In this document: positions 26,652 through 36,304 of the stretch, in pieces
How the letters are laid out: every line of letters begins with the position of its first letter
How positions within the stretch are numbered: position 1 is the stretch's first letter
Origin: Clostridium sp. DL-VIII
GTDB taxonomy: Bacteria > Bacillota > Clostridia > Clostridiales > Clostridiaceae
Assembly (NCBI RefSeq): GCF_000230835.1
Contig: NZ_CM001240.1
Coordinates: 5,478,279-5,542,278 of the forward strand
Direction: 5' to 3'
DNA: 64,000 nucleotides
Position numbers and translations under genes: made by a program
Notes under the pieces: generated by a model
The model's input: the letters and a program-made list of their open reading frames with translations, nothing else
Told to the model about the DNA's origin: nothing
The model's database searches: none

Positions 26652-27500
26652 TTATATGATAATTATTCGTTTTTTATATTCGGATTCTTTTAATGACTTT
26701 ATATACATCTTAGGTGTTGTATCTGTAAATTCGTGAAAATCCTTAATCATATGAGACTGATCATAATATCCTAGATCCATAGAAATCTGCGCTAAATTAG
26801 ATTCAAATATATCTTTATCTAACTCATTTAAAGTACTTAATAAATATTGAAACCGCATAAGTTTACAAAATACTTTCGGAGATAATCCAAACTCCTCCGA
26901 AAATGTCTTATTTATATATCTAACTGAATATCCAGTTGCCTCTGCAAGTTCATTAATTTTAACTTTTCCTGCTGTCTTCATAATGTTGTTCAGCATATAT
27001 TTCTTTAAATCTTTGTATTTATTTATTTCATTAAAATTAGCATAAAGCTTTATATATCTTTCTAAAAACACCTGTATCTGATAATTGAAATCTCTACTTG
27101 AAGTAACTTTTTCAAACAATTCGTTATCTTTTATCACTTCTAAAAATGGGATTTCCTGTTCAACCAAGTCTGACATGGTGATATTTTTGAATTTAAATGG
27201 GCTTCCTGGTAAAAATCTTACTCCAAAGAAGTATTTATTTTCACTATTATGAGTCAAGGTTGGACGAAGAACTGTTCCACATATATGTGCATATGGAACC
27301 TTATCATCACAACAGAATAGGATATCAATACACCCATCTGGTACTGCGATAAAAGGTCTTTCTATAATATCTTCTTTTTGGAAGCAGTAGAAATGAGAAA
27401 TTCCATAATTCATTATAACTGCCTTATAATAATGAGATGTAGTCATTACAAAATATGGCTGCTTAGGCCTAATAATATTTCCTTTTGTTTCCCCCACCAT
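26652..27500 (-). CDS. AraC family transcriptional regulator
   Basis: A 282-aa regulator with an N-terminal ligand-sensing domain of the DUF6597 type (CIDILFCCDDKVPYAHICGTVLRPTL; FFGVRFLPGSPFKF) and a C-terminal double helix-turn-helix (KINELAEATGYSVRYINKTFSEEFGLSP, then LAQISMDLGYYDQSHMIKDFHEFTDTTPKMY). It is convergent with the APC permease, which is a possible but unproven target. I use the ATG at 27500 near GAAGGAG; the longer frame lacks a ribosome site. Confidence 0.82.
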   Translation of the reverse strand: MVGETKGNIIRPKQPYFVMTTSHYYKAVIMNYGISHFYCFQKEDIIERPFIAVPDGCIDILFCCDDKVPYAHICGTVLRPTLTHNSENKYFFGVRFLPGSPFKFKNITMSDLVEQEIPFLEVIKDNELFEKVTSSRDFNYQIQVFLERYIKLYANFNEINKYKDLKKYMLNNIMKTAGKVKINELAEATGYSVRYINKTFSEEFGLSPKVFCKLMRFQYLLSTLNELDKDIFESNLAQISMDLGYYDQSHMIKDFHEFTDTTPKMYIKSLKESEYKKRIIII

Positions 27501-27784
27501 ATCTCCTTCACTCCCCTTTTTTCTTAAACAAACTAAATTTACTTTAATTTGTAAAATCATCTTTTAAAAGTATAATTAATAGAAAGTCATATATGTAAAT
27601 TCTGATCAACTTTCATCTATCGTTAAATATTTTTTAAAATCCCTCAAAAAATCACATTAATAATTATTAATCATTCAACATATAATTATTAAATTTTAAA
27701 AACAGATATTTATATCAACTATACATTATTTATTTTATATTGAGAATACATTTTTCATGGTTATATAGGAATAAATTTATTTTT

Positions 27785-27897
27785 AATTCTATATATTGCA
27801 ATAATAATTTTACATTTTGAAAAATTTTGTAAATGTTTAAATTGTATCTATCAATTAAACTTTATGATTTGTTAATTACAACATATATATTCATCAA
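27785..27897. repeat. MITE-like palindromic repeat, copy D
   Basis: The left end TATATATTGCAATAATAATT and right end TTAATTACAACATATATATT form terminal inverted repeats; the left end closely matches copy B at 7473. A half-element with TATATATTGCAATTAAAAATT also occurs at 23382-23411. It occupies most of the otherwise empty 478-bp gap. Confidence 0.5.
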
Positions 27898-27909
27898 ATA
27901 AATCATTGT

Positions 27910-27940
27910 AAAAAAATAGCCAAGTAGATCTCCTTGGCCA
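27910..27940 (-). terminator. Terminator of the amine/imino-acid oxidation operon
   Basis: On the minus strand TGGCCAAG pairs with CTTGGCTA, followed by TTTTTTT. It lies just after the RidA gene. Confidence 0.75.
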
Positions 27941-27978
27941 TTTAGACTTGGTATTTTCCTTCGTATTTCTAAGCTTTC

Positions 27979-28383
27979 TTATTGTTCATTAGTTATAATT
28001 ACTGCATCCATTTCTATTTCAATTAACTGAGAAGGCCTATTAAGCATAGGAGTACCAACCATTGTAAAAAGCGGTTTGATATCATGAAAAATCTCTGAAT
28101 AAGCCCTTGCAATTTCAGCTCCATACTTCATATCAGTTGTATAACCTTTTATTCTAATTACTTCTTCTTTTTTAGAACCCGATTTCTCTAACAATTTTAC
28201 TAACTTTTCTAAAATATATTTTGTCTGCTCATAAGCACTGTCTTCACCATAAACTGTGCCATCAGGCTGTACAGAAGTAGTACCTCCGATATAAACAAAT
28301 GGCCCTACTTTTACCATTCTAGAATATCCTGTTTTTTCTTCTAATGGAGCGCCTGATGAATAATTTGTTCTCGTTAAATCCAT
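27979..28383 (-). CDS. RidA family (YjgF/YER057c) protein
   Basis: A 134-aa RidA-family protein. Members hydrolyse reactive enamine/imine intermediates to ketoacids. The conserved tail SQLIEIEMDAVI and the GGTTSVQPDGTVYGEDSAYEQTKYILEKL core are present. The key arginine of canonical RidA (in ...LP..A.R..) appears as LNRPSQLIEIE, so it belongs to a related Rid subgroup. As the last gene of a flavin amino/imino-acid dehydrogenase operon it most likely deaminates the imine that the enzyme produces. AAGGAGA precedes the ATG. Confidence 0.82.
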   Translation of the reverse strand: MDLTRTNYSSGAPLEEKTGYSRMVKVGPFVYIGGTTSVQPDGTVYGEDSAYEQTKYILEKLVKLLEKSGSKKEEVIRIKGYTTDMKYGAEIARAYSEIFHDIKPLFTMVGTPMLNRPSQLIEIEMDAVIITNEQ

Positions 28384-28484
28384 ATTAATTCTCCTTCTTT
28401 GACACTATTTACAAAAAATCTCATACTGAAAAATCAAACTATATCTTATAATTACTAAATAATTAATCTTTTATTATTTGATAT

Positions 28485-29612
28485 CTAAATTTTAGCTTTA
28501 AACCTATCATAACGGAAAGCACTTATATCAAGAGCAGTTCCATTTCCTTCTACCATTTCTGATAAGAGCATACCTACTGTTGGAGATATTCCAAAGCCAT
28601 GACCAGTAAAGGCACAGGCAAGGATAAGTCCTGGTACTTCCTCTACATGACTTATTACTGGCACGTGATCTTTACACTCATCTATCCAGCCTGCCCATGT
28701 ACGAACTATCTTGGCATCTTTCAAGTCTGGAAAGTACTTCATTATTCCTCTACATATACATGAAGCTGTAATACTTGCTGTAGTTGGTGTTCCATTATCC
28801 TTATTAAGAGCTTCATAACCTGATGCACCTCCAAATACAAAGGAACCATGTTTACTTTGATGTCCATAAAAATCCGCTTCAGCAGTACCAAGCATTTGGT
28901 AAAACATTGGCTTTTGAGCTTCTGTAACAAGAACTTCTAACAAAACTTTATTCATTGGAATATCTATCCCAACTGTAGCAGCTATCCTTCGGCTTTCATA
29001 GCCTGCTGCAAGAATTATATGATTTCCTTCATATACATTATTCTTAGTTACTACCTGCCTAGCTTTTCCTTTTATTTTTCTAATTTCAACAGCTTCTTCT
29101 CCTGTAATAAAACGAGCACCTAATTCTCTTGCTTTACGATAAAAACCTAAAGTTGTAGTCAAAGGATTAGCATGTCCATCAGTAGGACACCAGCTTGCAC
29201 CTATAACTTCCTCTGAAAGATATGGATTAATTTCCCTTACCTCATCTCCAGAGATTATGTTTACCTCAAGTCCACAATCCTGAGCATTCTTTGCAAGATT
29301 AGTCAGTATCTTCATATGCTCTACTGTTTTACCTAATCTTAAATTACCCTCTTGATAATATTCTACATCGACTCCTAATTCTTCTGAAAGATTAGGCCAA
29401 AGATTTTTTATCCCATACATGGCAAGTGGAAGTTCTCTCTTATCACGTCCTGATTGACGAACTCCTCCGCCATTTCTTGTTGAACCTCCATCTCCGATAC
29501 TGTCACCTTTATCGAGGACAATAACAGAATGGCCTTTTTTTGATAAGTAGTATGCTGCTGCATTTCCAATTACACCACTTCCAATGATTATTACATCTGC
29601 ACTGTTTTTCAT
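28485..29612 (-). CDS. DAO-type FAD oxidoreductase (HcnC/proline dehydrogenase beta-like)
   Basis: A 375-aa FAD enzyme of the D-amino-acid oxidase/sarcosine oxidase beta/HcnC family. It has GSGVIGNAAAYYLSKKGHSVIVLDKG for FAD, the substrate-face segment STRNGGGVRQSGRDKRELPLAM and the C-terminal GHGFGISPTVGMLLSEM. Such subunits oxidise glycine, proline, hydroxyproline, sarcosine or opines to imines and pass electrons to a partner flavoprotein rather than oxygen. The adjacent genes supply exactly such partners. The substrate is not resolved. It starts 1 bp after the previous stop. Confidence 0.82.
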   Translation of the reverse strand: MKNSADVIIIGSGVIGNAAAYYLSKKGHSVIVLDKGDSIGDGGSTRNGGGVRQSGRDKRELPLAMYGIKNLWPNLSEELGVDVEYYQEGNLRLGKTVEHMKILTNLAKNAQDCGLEVNIISGDEVREINPYLSEEVIGASWCPTDGHANPLTTTLGFYRKARELGARFITGEEAVEIRKIKGKARQVVTKNNVYEGNHIILAAGYESRRIAATVGIDIPMNKVLLEVLVTEAQKPMFYQMLGTAEADFYGHQSKHGSFVFGGASGYEALNKDNGTPTTASITASCICRGIMKYFPDLKDAKIVRTWAGWIDECKDHVPVISHVEEVPGLILACAFTGHGFGISPTVGMLLSEMVEGNGTALDISAFRYDRFKAKI

Positions 29613-29613
29613 G

Positions 29614-29943
29614 CTATTTACCTCCTACTTGTTCATTTCCGAAGACTTCCATTTCTATAGGTCTCATAGGTGCACGTGATACTGCTGGTTCTAATTCTAA
29701 AGGTGATATTTTAAGTTCTCTTGCTACAATCCCCTTAACCAATTTACCGCAGGTTTGTCCCTGACAAAGACCCATACCTGTTCTTAAATATCTTCTAATT
29801 TCAGTTATGGTAAACATACCATCATGTACTGCTTTTCGTATTTCACCCTTTGTAATTTCTTCGCAGCGGCAGATTATCATATCATCGTCAGGCTGCGAAA
29901 TAAATTCACCTATATCTCTTGATCTATCATTTACTTTACTCAT
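29614..29943 (-). CDS. BFD-type 2Fe-2S protein
   Basis: A 109-aa protein built around a BFD-like 2Fe-2S domain with the spacing CxC (Cys25, Cys27), 32 residues, then CxxxxC (Cys60, Cys65). In HcnB and opine oxidase A this domain is fused to the FAD subunit; here it is a separate gene between the two flavoproteins, as in archaeal-type proline dehydrogenase complexes. It should relay electrons inside the complex. It lies 11 bp after the large flavoprotein gene. Confidence 0.82.
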   Translation of the reverse strand: MSKVNDRSRDIGEFISQPDDDMIICRCEEITKGEIRKAVHDGMFTITEIRRYLRTGMGLCQGQTCGKLVKGIVARELKISPLELEPAVSRAPMRPIEMEVFGNEQVGGK

Positions 29944-29954
29944 AATCTTACCTC

Positions 29955-31532
29955 CTATGCCTGCTTAAAGAATCTTACTTTCATTCCCATTTCACTTGGA
30001 ACCTTTATTGTTAATAAGTTTGTGTTATCAAAGGCTTTAACAGATTTAACATCTACTACTTCCACTTCACATGCTTCTTTTCCACTTCTATCGAGTCCAA
30101 TGCCTTTTGCACCTTTTTCTGGCAGCGGTAAAAATTCATAAGGAAGAGTAACTGAAGTATAACCTTCTTCAAAATCTTCATTCACAAGAAAAATTGATTG
30201 TCCAGAACAAGATGCAACGCACATTCCACAGCCAATACATGTTGATTCTTCATCGACGACTGGAAGAGAGGTAATATTTATTCCAATCTTGATACAGCTT
30301 TTAGGGCACGCATCTTGACATGGATTACAAGGAATATTTTGTGAACATTCTATAACTGGATGTATTCCCTTCATAGACTTAACCCCTGGATATTTTGTCA
30401 CTTCTTCATCAGTTAAATATCCTTTCTTAAGAAGATTTTTTGAAACCTCAAAGCCTTCATCTGTTTTTTCAATATCTTTTCCTTTATTTTCTGGACCAAA
30501 CATACCTTGTCTTAAACTAGATAATGCCTTTTCCAATTCCTCTGCCTTTTCTTCTAATTCTTCTTTCTCAATAAATCCTAATCTATAAGAAGCTGCTACC
30601 CCTGCAATTCTTCCTTCTATCATAGCCGAACTTGCTTCTTCAATTCCTGAAACATCTCCTGCTGCAAATATTCCTTTAATTGAAGTCTCACCATATTCAT
30701 CACAAACAGGAACATACCCACCTTTTTTAGGATTTTCCTCCATGATGCAGCCAGCCATTTTAGTAAGCTGGGACATAGGAGAAAGTCCTACTGCAAGGCA
30801 TATAGTATCAACATCAAAATGTTTTTCTGTTCCAGGTATTATCTGCCAGCTGCTATCAACTTCACCAATAGTAACTCCTGTTACACATTCTTCACCTTCT
30901 GCTTTGATTATAGTGTGAGATAAATAAAAAGGAACTCCGCATCTAGCCACCTTAGCAGCGTGAACCCCATATCCACCGATTCTAGGTGCCGCATCTACTA
31001 TTGCAACTACTTCACATCCTGCTTGTCTAAGTTGATATCCTACAACTACTCCAACATTTCCGCTGCCAAGCATAAGAATTTTCTTTCCTGGTTGTACTCC
31101 ATGAAGATTCATCATTGTTTGGGCTGCACCTGCACCAATTACTCCTGGAAGTGTCCATCCATCGAAAGTAACCATATTCTCAGATGCACCTGTTGCAATT
31201 ATTACTGCGTCTCCTTTATAATGAATAACTTCATCATCTATCTTTACAGTAACTTCTTTATCTAAATAAAGACCAATAACTATAGCATTCAAAACAACTT
31301 CTACTCCCGCATCATTTGCTTCTTGTAAAAGCTCTTCACCTATTTTAAAGCCTCTAATTTTTGCTCTATGCTCTTTTGATCCAAAGAACTTGTGTATTTG
31401 CTTAAATAGTTGTCCACCAGGCTTAAAATTTTCATCAAATACAACAACCTTTAGTCCTCTTTTTGCTGCTTCTATAGCTGCTGACAGACCCGCTGGCCCT
31501 GCTCCAACAACAATACAATCATATCTTTTCAT
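29955..31532 (-). CDS. FAD/NAD-linked oxidoreductase with 4Fe-4S domain (HcnB/alpha-subunit-like)
   Basis: A 525-aa flavoprotein. Residues 1-320 are a two-dinucleotide-fold FAD/NAD domain (VGAGPAGLSAAIEAAKRG; second GSGNVGVVVGYQL; GIFAAGDVSGI). About 400-460 holds ferredoxin-like cysteine motifs (CSQNIPCNPCQDACPKSC and CIGCGMCVASC). It resembles HcnB/OoxA and the alpha subunit of dye-linked L-proline dehydrogenase, receiving electrons from the DAO-type subunit and passing them to ferredoxin or NAD. The 4Fe-4S domain suggests a ferredoxin link suited to an anaerobe. Confidence 0.8.
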   Translation of the reverse strand: MKRYDCIVVGAGPAGLSAAIEAAKRGLKVVVFDENFKPGGQLFKQIHKFFGSKEHRAKIRGFKIGEELLQEANDAGVEVVLNAIVIGLYLDKEVTVKIDDEVIHYKGDAVIIATGASENMVTFDGWTLPGVIGAGAAQTMMNLHGVQPGKKILMLGSGNVGVVVGYQLRQAGCEVVAIVDAAPRIGGYGVHAAKVARCGVPFYLSHTIIKAEGEECVTGVTIGEVDSSWQIIPGTEKHFDVDTICLAVGLSPMSQLTKMAGCIMEENPKKGGYVPVCDEYGETSIKGIFAAGDVSGIEEASSAMIEGRIAGVAASYRLGFIEKEELEEKAEELEKALSSLRQGMFGPENKGKDIEKTDEGFEVSKNLLKKGYLTDEEVTKYPGVKSMKGIHPVIECSQNIPCNPCQDACPKSCIKIGINITSLPVVDEESTCIGCGMCVASCSGQSIFLVNEDFEEGYTSVTLPYEFLPLPEKGAKGIGLDRSGKEACEVEVVDVKSVKAFDNTNLLTIKVPSEMGMKVRFFKQA

Positions 31533-31559
31533 ACGAATACCTATCCTTTCATAAAAATT

Positions 31560-31871
31560 TTATGCTTCTTTTTGGGCTGAAACACCATATTGCGTTTGAA
31601 CCTTCATACCTTCTACAAGAGGTGTTACACAAGTTCTTACATTTGGCTTACCATCAACTACCATTACGCAGTCTGTACATCTACCAATAGCACAGAATAT
31701 GCCTCTTGGTGATCCTTTTTTAGTATGTCTATGAACTAATACACCCGCGGCTCTTAGCGCTGCTGCTATTGGTTCTCCTTCATATCCTTCAAATGCTTTC
31801 CCATCAAATTCAAAATTCACTAAACGTCCTTTATTAGGCTCACCTAAAATTGGATGCTTTTCAATTCTCAT
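31560..31871 (-). CDS. 2Fe-2S ferredoxin subunit (HcnA/SoxA-N-like)
   Basis: A 103-aa Fer2_4-type ferredoxin related to HcnA and to the N-terminus of heterotetrameric sarcosine oxidase alpha. The 2Fe-2S ligands are Cys60, Cys65, Cys68 and Cys81 (GIFCAIGRCTDCVMVVDG...RTCVTP). The ATG at 31871 is 8 nt after AGGAG; the longer TTG frame would start on the ribosome site. It is the second gene of the operon. Confidence 0.85.
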   Translation of the reverse strand: MRIEKHPILGEPNKGRLVNFEFDGKAFEGYEGEPIAAALRAAGVLVHRHTKKGSPRGIFCAIGRCTDCVMVVDGKPNVRTCVTPLVEGMKVQTQYGVSAQKEA

Positions 31872-31904
31872 ATAAAGATCTCCTTTCAACTGTAATAATT
31901 AAAC

Positions 31905-33041
31905 TTAAGCTAATTGTGGCTCATCCCAAAGATTTAGCTTAGTCCCAATTCCTTTTTCAATAGCATTTCTATAAACTATAGTCCCCCATGCAACATCTTC
32001 TACTGGCATACCACCAACTGAATAAATAACAATTTCATCTTCTTTGCGATGTACTGGCACTTTACCAATTAATACATCCCCTAAATCATCAACTTGTTCT
32101 TTGCTCATTTTGCCTTCTGCAATTAAGTCCATACAGTGTACTGCTGGAATTGGAATAGAATTATATGCTGGGAACTCCATTTCTTCTTCCCAAGCTTCGT
32201 ACAATTGAATATTATCTGTAACAGTTCTTGCTCTATTTAAAATAAAATCATCATCAAATCTTGCTGCTGCTGGACAACATAATACTGAACCTGGTTTAAT
32301 CCATTCTTCATTTATATATGGATATTCATTTATATCACCCGTTGGACTTGATGTAGCAATGTGCACAATATCACAATCTCTAACAGCATCTTCTATTGTG
32401 TCTACAACAATGATGTCTTTAATTTGTGGATAATCTTCATTAAGATACTTTATAAATCCATCAATTGATTTTTTACTTCTTCCTTTAATTTTTACAGTTT
32501 CAATTTCCGATCTAACAGCCATAGTTGCTGCAAATGCTGTTTTACTCATAACCCCTGGTCCAATAATTCCGACAACCTTTGAATCTTCTTTAGCAAAATA
32601 TTTCACCCCAACACCAGGAACTGCACCTGTTCTATAAGCACTTAAAATATTTGCTGACATATATGCAATTGGAGCGCCAGTATCTTTGTCATTTAAAGTT
32701 AACATAAGTATTGATCTTGGAAGCCCCTTATCTCTATTTTCTGTATTTGAACCATACCATTTCATTCCCGCCATATCAAACTTACCGCCTAAATAAGCAG
32801 GCATTGCCATAAATCTTCTGTCTGGACCATCCTTAGGCATATTAGGGAATGGCGATTCTTCAGGGAAAACCATCATAACTCCGTGTGAATTTCCATTAGG
32901 CCCACCCATACGATAATCTCCAATTTTTAACAACTTGAACATTTCTTCCATGGCATCTACACATCCAGCCATTTCTTTAACTCCAGCCTTAATCATATCG
33001 TCTTCATTTAAATATAAAAAATCTATTTTTGTTTCGTTCAT
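31905..33041 (-). CDS. Ornithine cyclodeaminase/mu-crystallin family protein
   Basis: A 378-aa NAD(P)-binding protein of the OCD/mu-crystallin family, close to proteins annotated as tyramine oxidase subunit B. It has the substrate-loop MAMPAYLGGKFDMAGMKWYGSN, Rossmann motif IGPGVMSKTAFAA and STSSPTGDI-like ATSSPTGD. Family activities include ornithine cyclodeamination, alanine or opine-type dehydrogenation and ketimine reduction. As first gene of an operon with an HcnABC-like dehydrogenase and RidA, an imine/ketimine reductase or cyclodeaminase step feeding or following that enzyme is likely. AGGAGG precedes the ATG. Confidence 0.8.
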   Translation of the reverse strand: MNETKIDFLYLNEDDMIKAGVKEMAGCVDAMEEMFKLLKIGDYRMGGPNGNSHGVMMVFPEESPFPNMPKDGPDRRFMAMPAYLGGKFDMAGMKWYGSNTENRDKGLPRSILMLTLNDKDTGAPIAYMSANILSAYRTGAVPGVGVKYFAKEDSKVVGIIGPGVMSKTAFAATMAVRSEIETVKIKGRSKKSIDGFIKYLNEDYPQIKDIIVVDTIEDAVRDCDIVHIATSSPTGDINEYPYINEEWIKPGSVLCCPAAARFDDDFILNRARTVTDNIQLYEAWEEEMEFPAYNSIPIPAVHCMDLIAEGKMSKEQVDDLGDVLIGKVPVHRKEDEIVIYSVGGMPVEDVAWGTIVYRNAIEKGIGTKLNLWDEPQLA

Positions 33042-33072
33042 ATTCTCATTACCTCCTATAAATATAATTATT

Positions 33073-33120
33073 TTTTATAAAAAAAGAGATCTAACTTCTT
33101 CTTTGAAGCTAGACCTCTTT
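33073..33120 (-). terminator. Terminator or leader attenuator upstream of the OCD operon
   Basis: On the minus strand AAAGAGGTCTAGCTTC pairs with GAAGTTAGATCTCTTT, followed by TTTTTTT. It lies 87 nt after the SNF2 stop and 32 nt before the OCD start. A possible -10 (TATAAT, 33139-33134) sits just upstream of it. Confidence 0.7.
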
Positions 33121-33206
33121 GCCTTTCTTGAGTATTATATTACTCCATCTATGCAAGCAAAAATTGTAAAAATCGGAACGAAATCTTTTTTAATTTAATA
33201 AAGCAC

Positions 33207-36149
33207 TCACTCCCTATCAAACAACTGTATTAAATCTTCTTTTGACAGACTGCTAAGTAAACTGCTATTTTGAAGTTCTCCTGTGAGAATATCATTAATT
33301 AATTCTTTCTTGTCTTCCTGAAGCAGTATAATCTTTTCCTCTATAGTTCCTTTAGCAATTAATCTAATTACTTTTACTTCTTTCTCTTGACCAATTCTAT
33401 GGGCTCTATCCGTTGCTTGATCTTCAACTGCTGGATTCCACCACGGATCAAAATGAATAACCAGATTAGCCGAAGTTAAATTAAGGCCAGTGCCTCCAGC
33501 CTTTAAGGAAATCAAAAATACTTTTACAGCATCACTCCTGTTAAATTGATTAACAAGTTTAATTCTGTCTTTTGGCCTGGTCTTTCCTTGTAAATGAAAG
33601 AAGTTAATCTCTTCATTATTTAAGCGCTCTCCAATTTTATCTAAGGCTGAAGTAAATTGTGAAAACAAAAGAACTTTATTGCCAGTATCAATATGTTCTT
33701 TAATAAGCTTAACTGCTGCTTCTAATTTCCCACTTCCACCATTGTAGTCTTCTAATATAAGTGAAGGATCTAAGCATATCTGTCTAAGTTTAGTCAGATA
33801 TGAAAGTATCTCTATTTTCCCATCTTTATTATTCTTAATTTTTACCTTTATTCTCTTAATGTAATTGCTATATAAAGCCTTTTGAGAAGGTGTCATTTCA
33901 ATTAAAATCTTCTTTTCTACTTTATCTGGCAGTTCACGCATTACCTCTTTTTTAGTTCGTCTTAAAATAAATGGCTTTATTAAAAGTTTAAGGCTTTCTA
34001 AATTATCTTCTCCTCTTGAAATGAATTTTTCCTGAAATACTTCTTTAGAATACAAGTATCCTGGCATTACAAAATCGAATATAGACCAAAGTTCTATTAG
34101 ATTGTTTTCAATAGGTGTCCCAGTTAAAGCAAACCTTGTCTTAGCCTTGATTTCCTTTATGACTTTTGTATTCTGAGCTGAAGCATTCTTTATGTTTTGC
34201 CCTTCATCAATTATGCAGTAATCAAAAATAATATCTTCGTAGTAATTTATATCTAATCTCAAGGTTCCATAGGTTGTTAAGATTACGTCATAATCATGAA
34301 TATTATTTAGTGTTTCAATTCTTTGTGCTCCATGTACAATTACTACTTTTAGACTTGGAGCAAACTTATGAAGTTCATCCTTCCAGTTATAAATTAAAGA
34401 AGTAGGACAGACAATTAAGGTTATTTTACCTTTTTCTGAAAGCAAAAATGCAATGGTTTGAATTGTCTTACCTAAGCCCATTTCATCGGCTAGTATGCCG
34501 CCAAGACCTAATTCACTTAAGGTTTTAAACCATTTAAAGCCCTTCATCTGGTATTCTCTAAGCTCCCCAACAAATGTATCTGGCAAAGACATTTTTCTTT
34601 TACTTATGTTAGTTAACTTATTTTCTAATTCCTTTAACTCATTGTTACTTTTAATACTACATAAGCCCTTGTTCATTATATTTTCATATAAATATAATGC
34701 TTTAGCTTTTTCTACTTTAATACTTCCATTTACTAAATCATCGGTAATATTTAATACTTCAAAAAGATTAAAAAATTCTTTTACACTATCATCTTCAAAA
34801 TCCAAAAATTCATTGTTTCTTGTTTTATAAAATCTACTCTTGTTTCTATAAGCTTCAAATGCACTGTTTAGCTCTCTTGTATCTAAATTCTCTATATTAT
34901 AAGAAAAATTATATTCTCCATCTCCCTCAAACAAACCTGTTTGTATATATTCCGAATCGTATATTTTTTTATCATTAAGCCCACTACCTAAAGTAATCTT
35001 TCCCAAAGCCTCAATACTGTCTTCCATGCCTTTTAATATATTAAATAATTCTCCATCTCCACCAGTGAACATGAATCTATTTTTCATCTTTATAAAGTTT
35101 CTTTTTTCCATTTCTAAGAGAAGCTTCTCTTCTTTTCTAAGATCCCTTATAAATTTATCTTCTCTACTAATCTTATTTAGTATATTAACTTTTTTGCTTC
35201 CATAATTTAAAATTGCATCACAATAAATGTTTCCATCCTCTTCAAATACCAAAAATTCAGGTTTCAAAGCACTAGATGCAAAACTTCTTAAGCTTTCTGC
35301 AATGTTAATGTTTTCTGTTATACTGCTTAGAATTGAAATAATTCTAATATAATTGTGTATATCTTTCTTATAAATAATTTCTCCATGATCCTTAAGTTTT
35401 TCATGTAAAGTTGCATAATTATCACTCTGACTTTTTGAAGGAAGATATAGTTCATTTTTAAAGTAATAAACATCATTATTTGAATTTAGAGGTACAGGAA
35501 GCTGCTTTTGAGTTGATAGAATCATCAGTTTATTATCCTCTTTTAAGTTAAAAGTTATTGGCATATCCTTATGTAAAATAGGTACTGTAAATTCTATATG
35601 CTCAAATTTAAACTTAATTTTTCTACTCTCTATTCCTTCTAAGAATATTCTAAGTTCACTCGGCTTAAGTATAAGTTTTTCACTTCTTGAAGCTGTAAGT
35701 ACTTCATAATATTCAGCTTCTTTCTCTGTTTTTCGAATAAGCCTTGTAGTTTCGGTATTTCCCCATATTCTATACTTTTCTGTAATGCTATTTTCTGAAT
35801 CCTCTTTTGTCCCATCATTTCCCTTTGATAATAGACTAAAAAATTTATAGCTGGTTGCAGTTATATGACTACACATTAAGGTATATCCGTTTGAAGCAAA
35901 TTCCTTGAACTCATCGCAAGAGCATTTTACTCCATCTAACTTTTTCTTCTGAAGATTAATTTTAATGTGAGTATTAAACTCTTTAAGTTTACTTTTATCT
36001 TTCACTCTGCCATAAATATGATATATATTCTCTATCTTTTTACCTTTAAAATAAGCAACTAAGCCTTTATTAAAAGCCTCTTCCCCTTCTTTTTTCATAG
36101 CATGAGATGCCGATTTAAATACTACTTCTTTTAGTTCATTAAGTTTCAA
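33207..36149 (-). CDS. SNF2 family helicase with SWIM zinc finger
   Basis: A 980-aa bacterial SWI2/SNF2 ATPase. The N-terminus has a SWIM zinc-finger (KCSCDEF...MCSHITA, about residues 75-105), then an SNF2-associated region. The two RecA-like lobes follow: LADEMGLGKTIQT (Walker A), IIDEGQNIKN (DEAQ box), FALTGTPIENN (motif III), and in the second lobe LLFSQFTSALDKIG, SLKAGGTGLNL and DRAHRIGQ. Such proteins translocate on duplex DNA; the cellular role of bacterial members is mostly unknown. The frame starts with TTG, 7 nt after GGGAG; no ATG is well placed. Confidence 0.88.
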   Translation of the reverse strand: MKLNELKEVVFKSASHAMKKEGEEAFNKGLVAYFKGKKIENIYHIYGRVKDKSKLKEFNTHIKINLQKKKLDGVKCSCDEFKEFASNGYTLMCSHITATSYKFFSLLSKGNDGTKEDSENSITEKYRIWGNTETTRLIRKTEKEAEYYEVLTASRSEKLILKPSELRIFLEGIESRKIKFKFEHIEFTVPILHKDMPITFNLKEDNKLMILSTQKQLPVPLNSNNDVYYFKNELYLPSKSQSDNYATLHEKLKDHGEIIYKKDIHNYIRIISILSSITENINIAESLRSFASSALKPEFLVFEEDGNIYCDAILNYGSKKVNILNKISREDKFIRDLRKEEKLLLEMEKRNFIKMKNRFMFTGGDGELFNILKGMEDSIEALGKITLGSGLNDKKIYDSEYIQTGLFEGDGEYNFSYNIENLDTRELNSAFEAYRNKSRFYKTRNNEFLDFEDDSVKEFFNLFEVLNITDDLVNGSIKVEKAKALYLYENIMNKGLCSIKSNNELKELENKLTNISKRKMSLPDTFVGELREYQMKGFKWFKTLSELGLGGILADEMGLGKTIQTIAFLLSEKGKITLIVCPTSLIYNWKDELHKFAPSLKVVIVHGAQRIETLNNIHDYDVILTTYGTLRLDINYYEDIIFDYCIIDEGQNIKNASAQNTKVIKEIKAKTRFALTGTPIENNLIELWSIFDFVMPGYLYSKEVFQEKFISRGEDNLESLKLLIKPFILRRTKKEVMRELPDKVEKKILIEMTPSQKALYSNYIKRIKVKIKNNKDGKIEILSYLTKLRQICLDPSLILEDYNGGSGKLEAAVKLIKEHIDTGNKVLLFSQFTSALDKIGERLNNEEINFFHLQGKTRPKDRIKLVNQFNRSDAVKVFLISLKAGGTGLNLTSANLVIHFDPWWNPAVEDQATDRAHRIGQEKEVKVIRLIAKGTIEEKIILLQEDKKELINDILTGELQNSSLLSSLSKEDLIQLFDRE

Positions 36150-36304
36150 AGAATCACTCCCTTCAGTGGTTAGCCAGTAATTTTATATATTCTTTTTTAC
36201 TTCAAGCTGCTTATGGTGCTTATTTATATCTTTTTATAAAAATAATGATATTTTTCATAGATAATATTATAACATAGTAACTTTCAAGCCATTAATTGCG
36301 AAAA

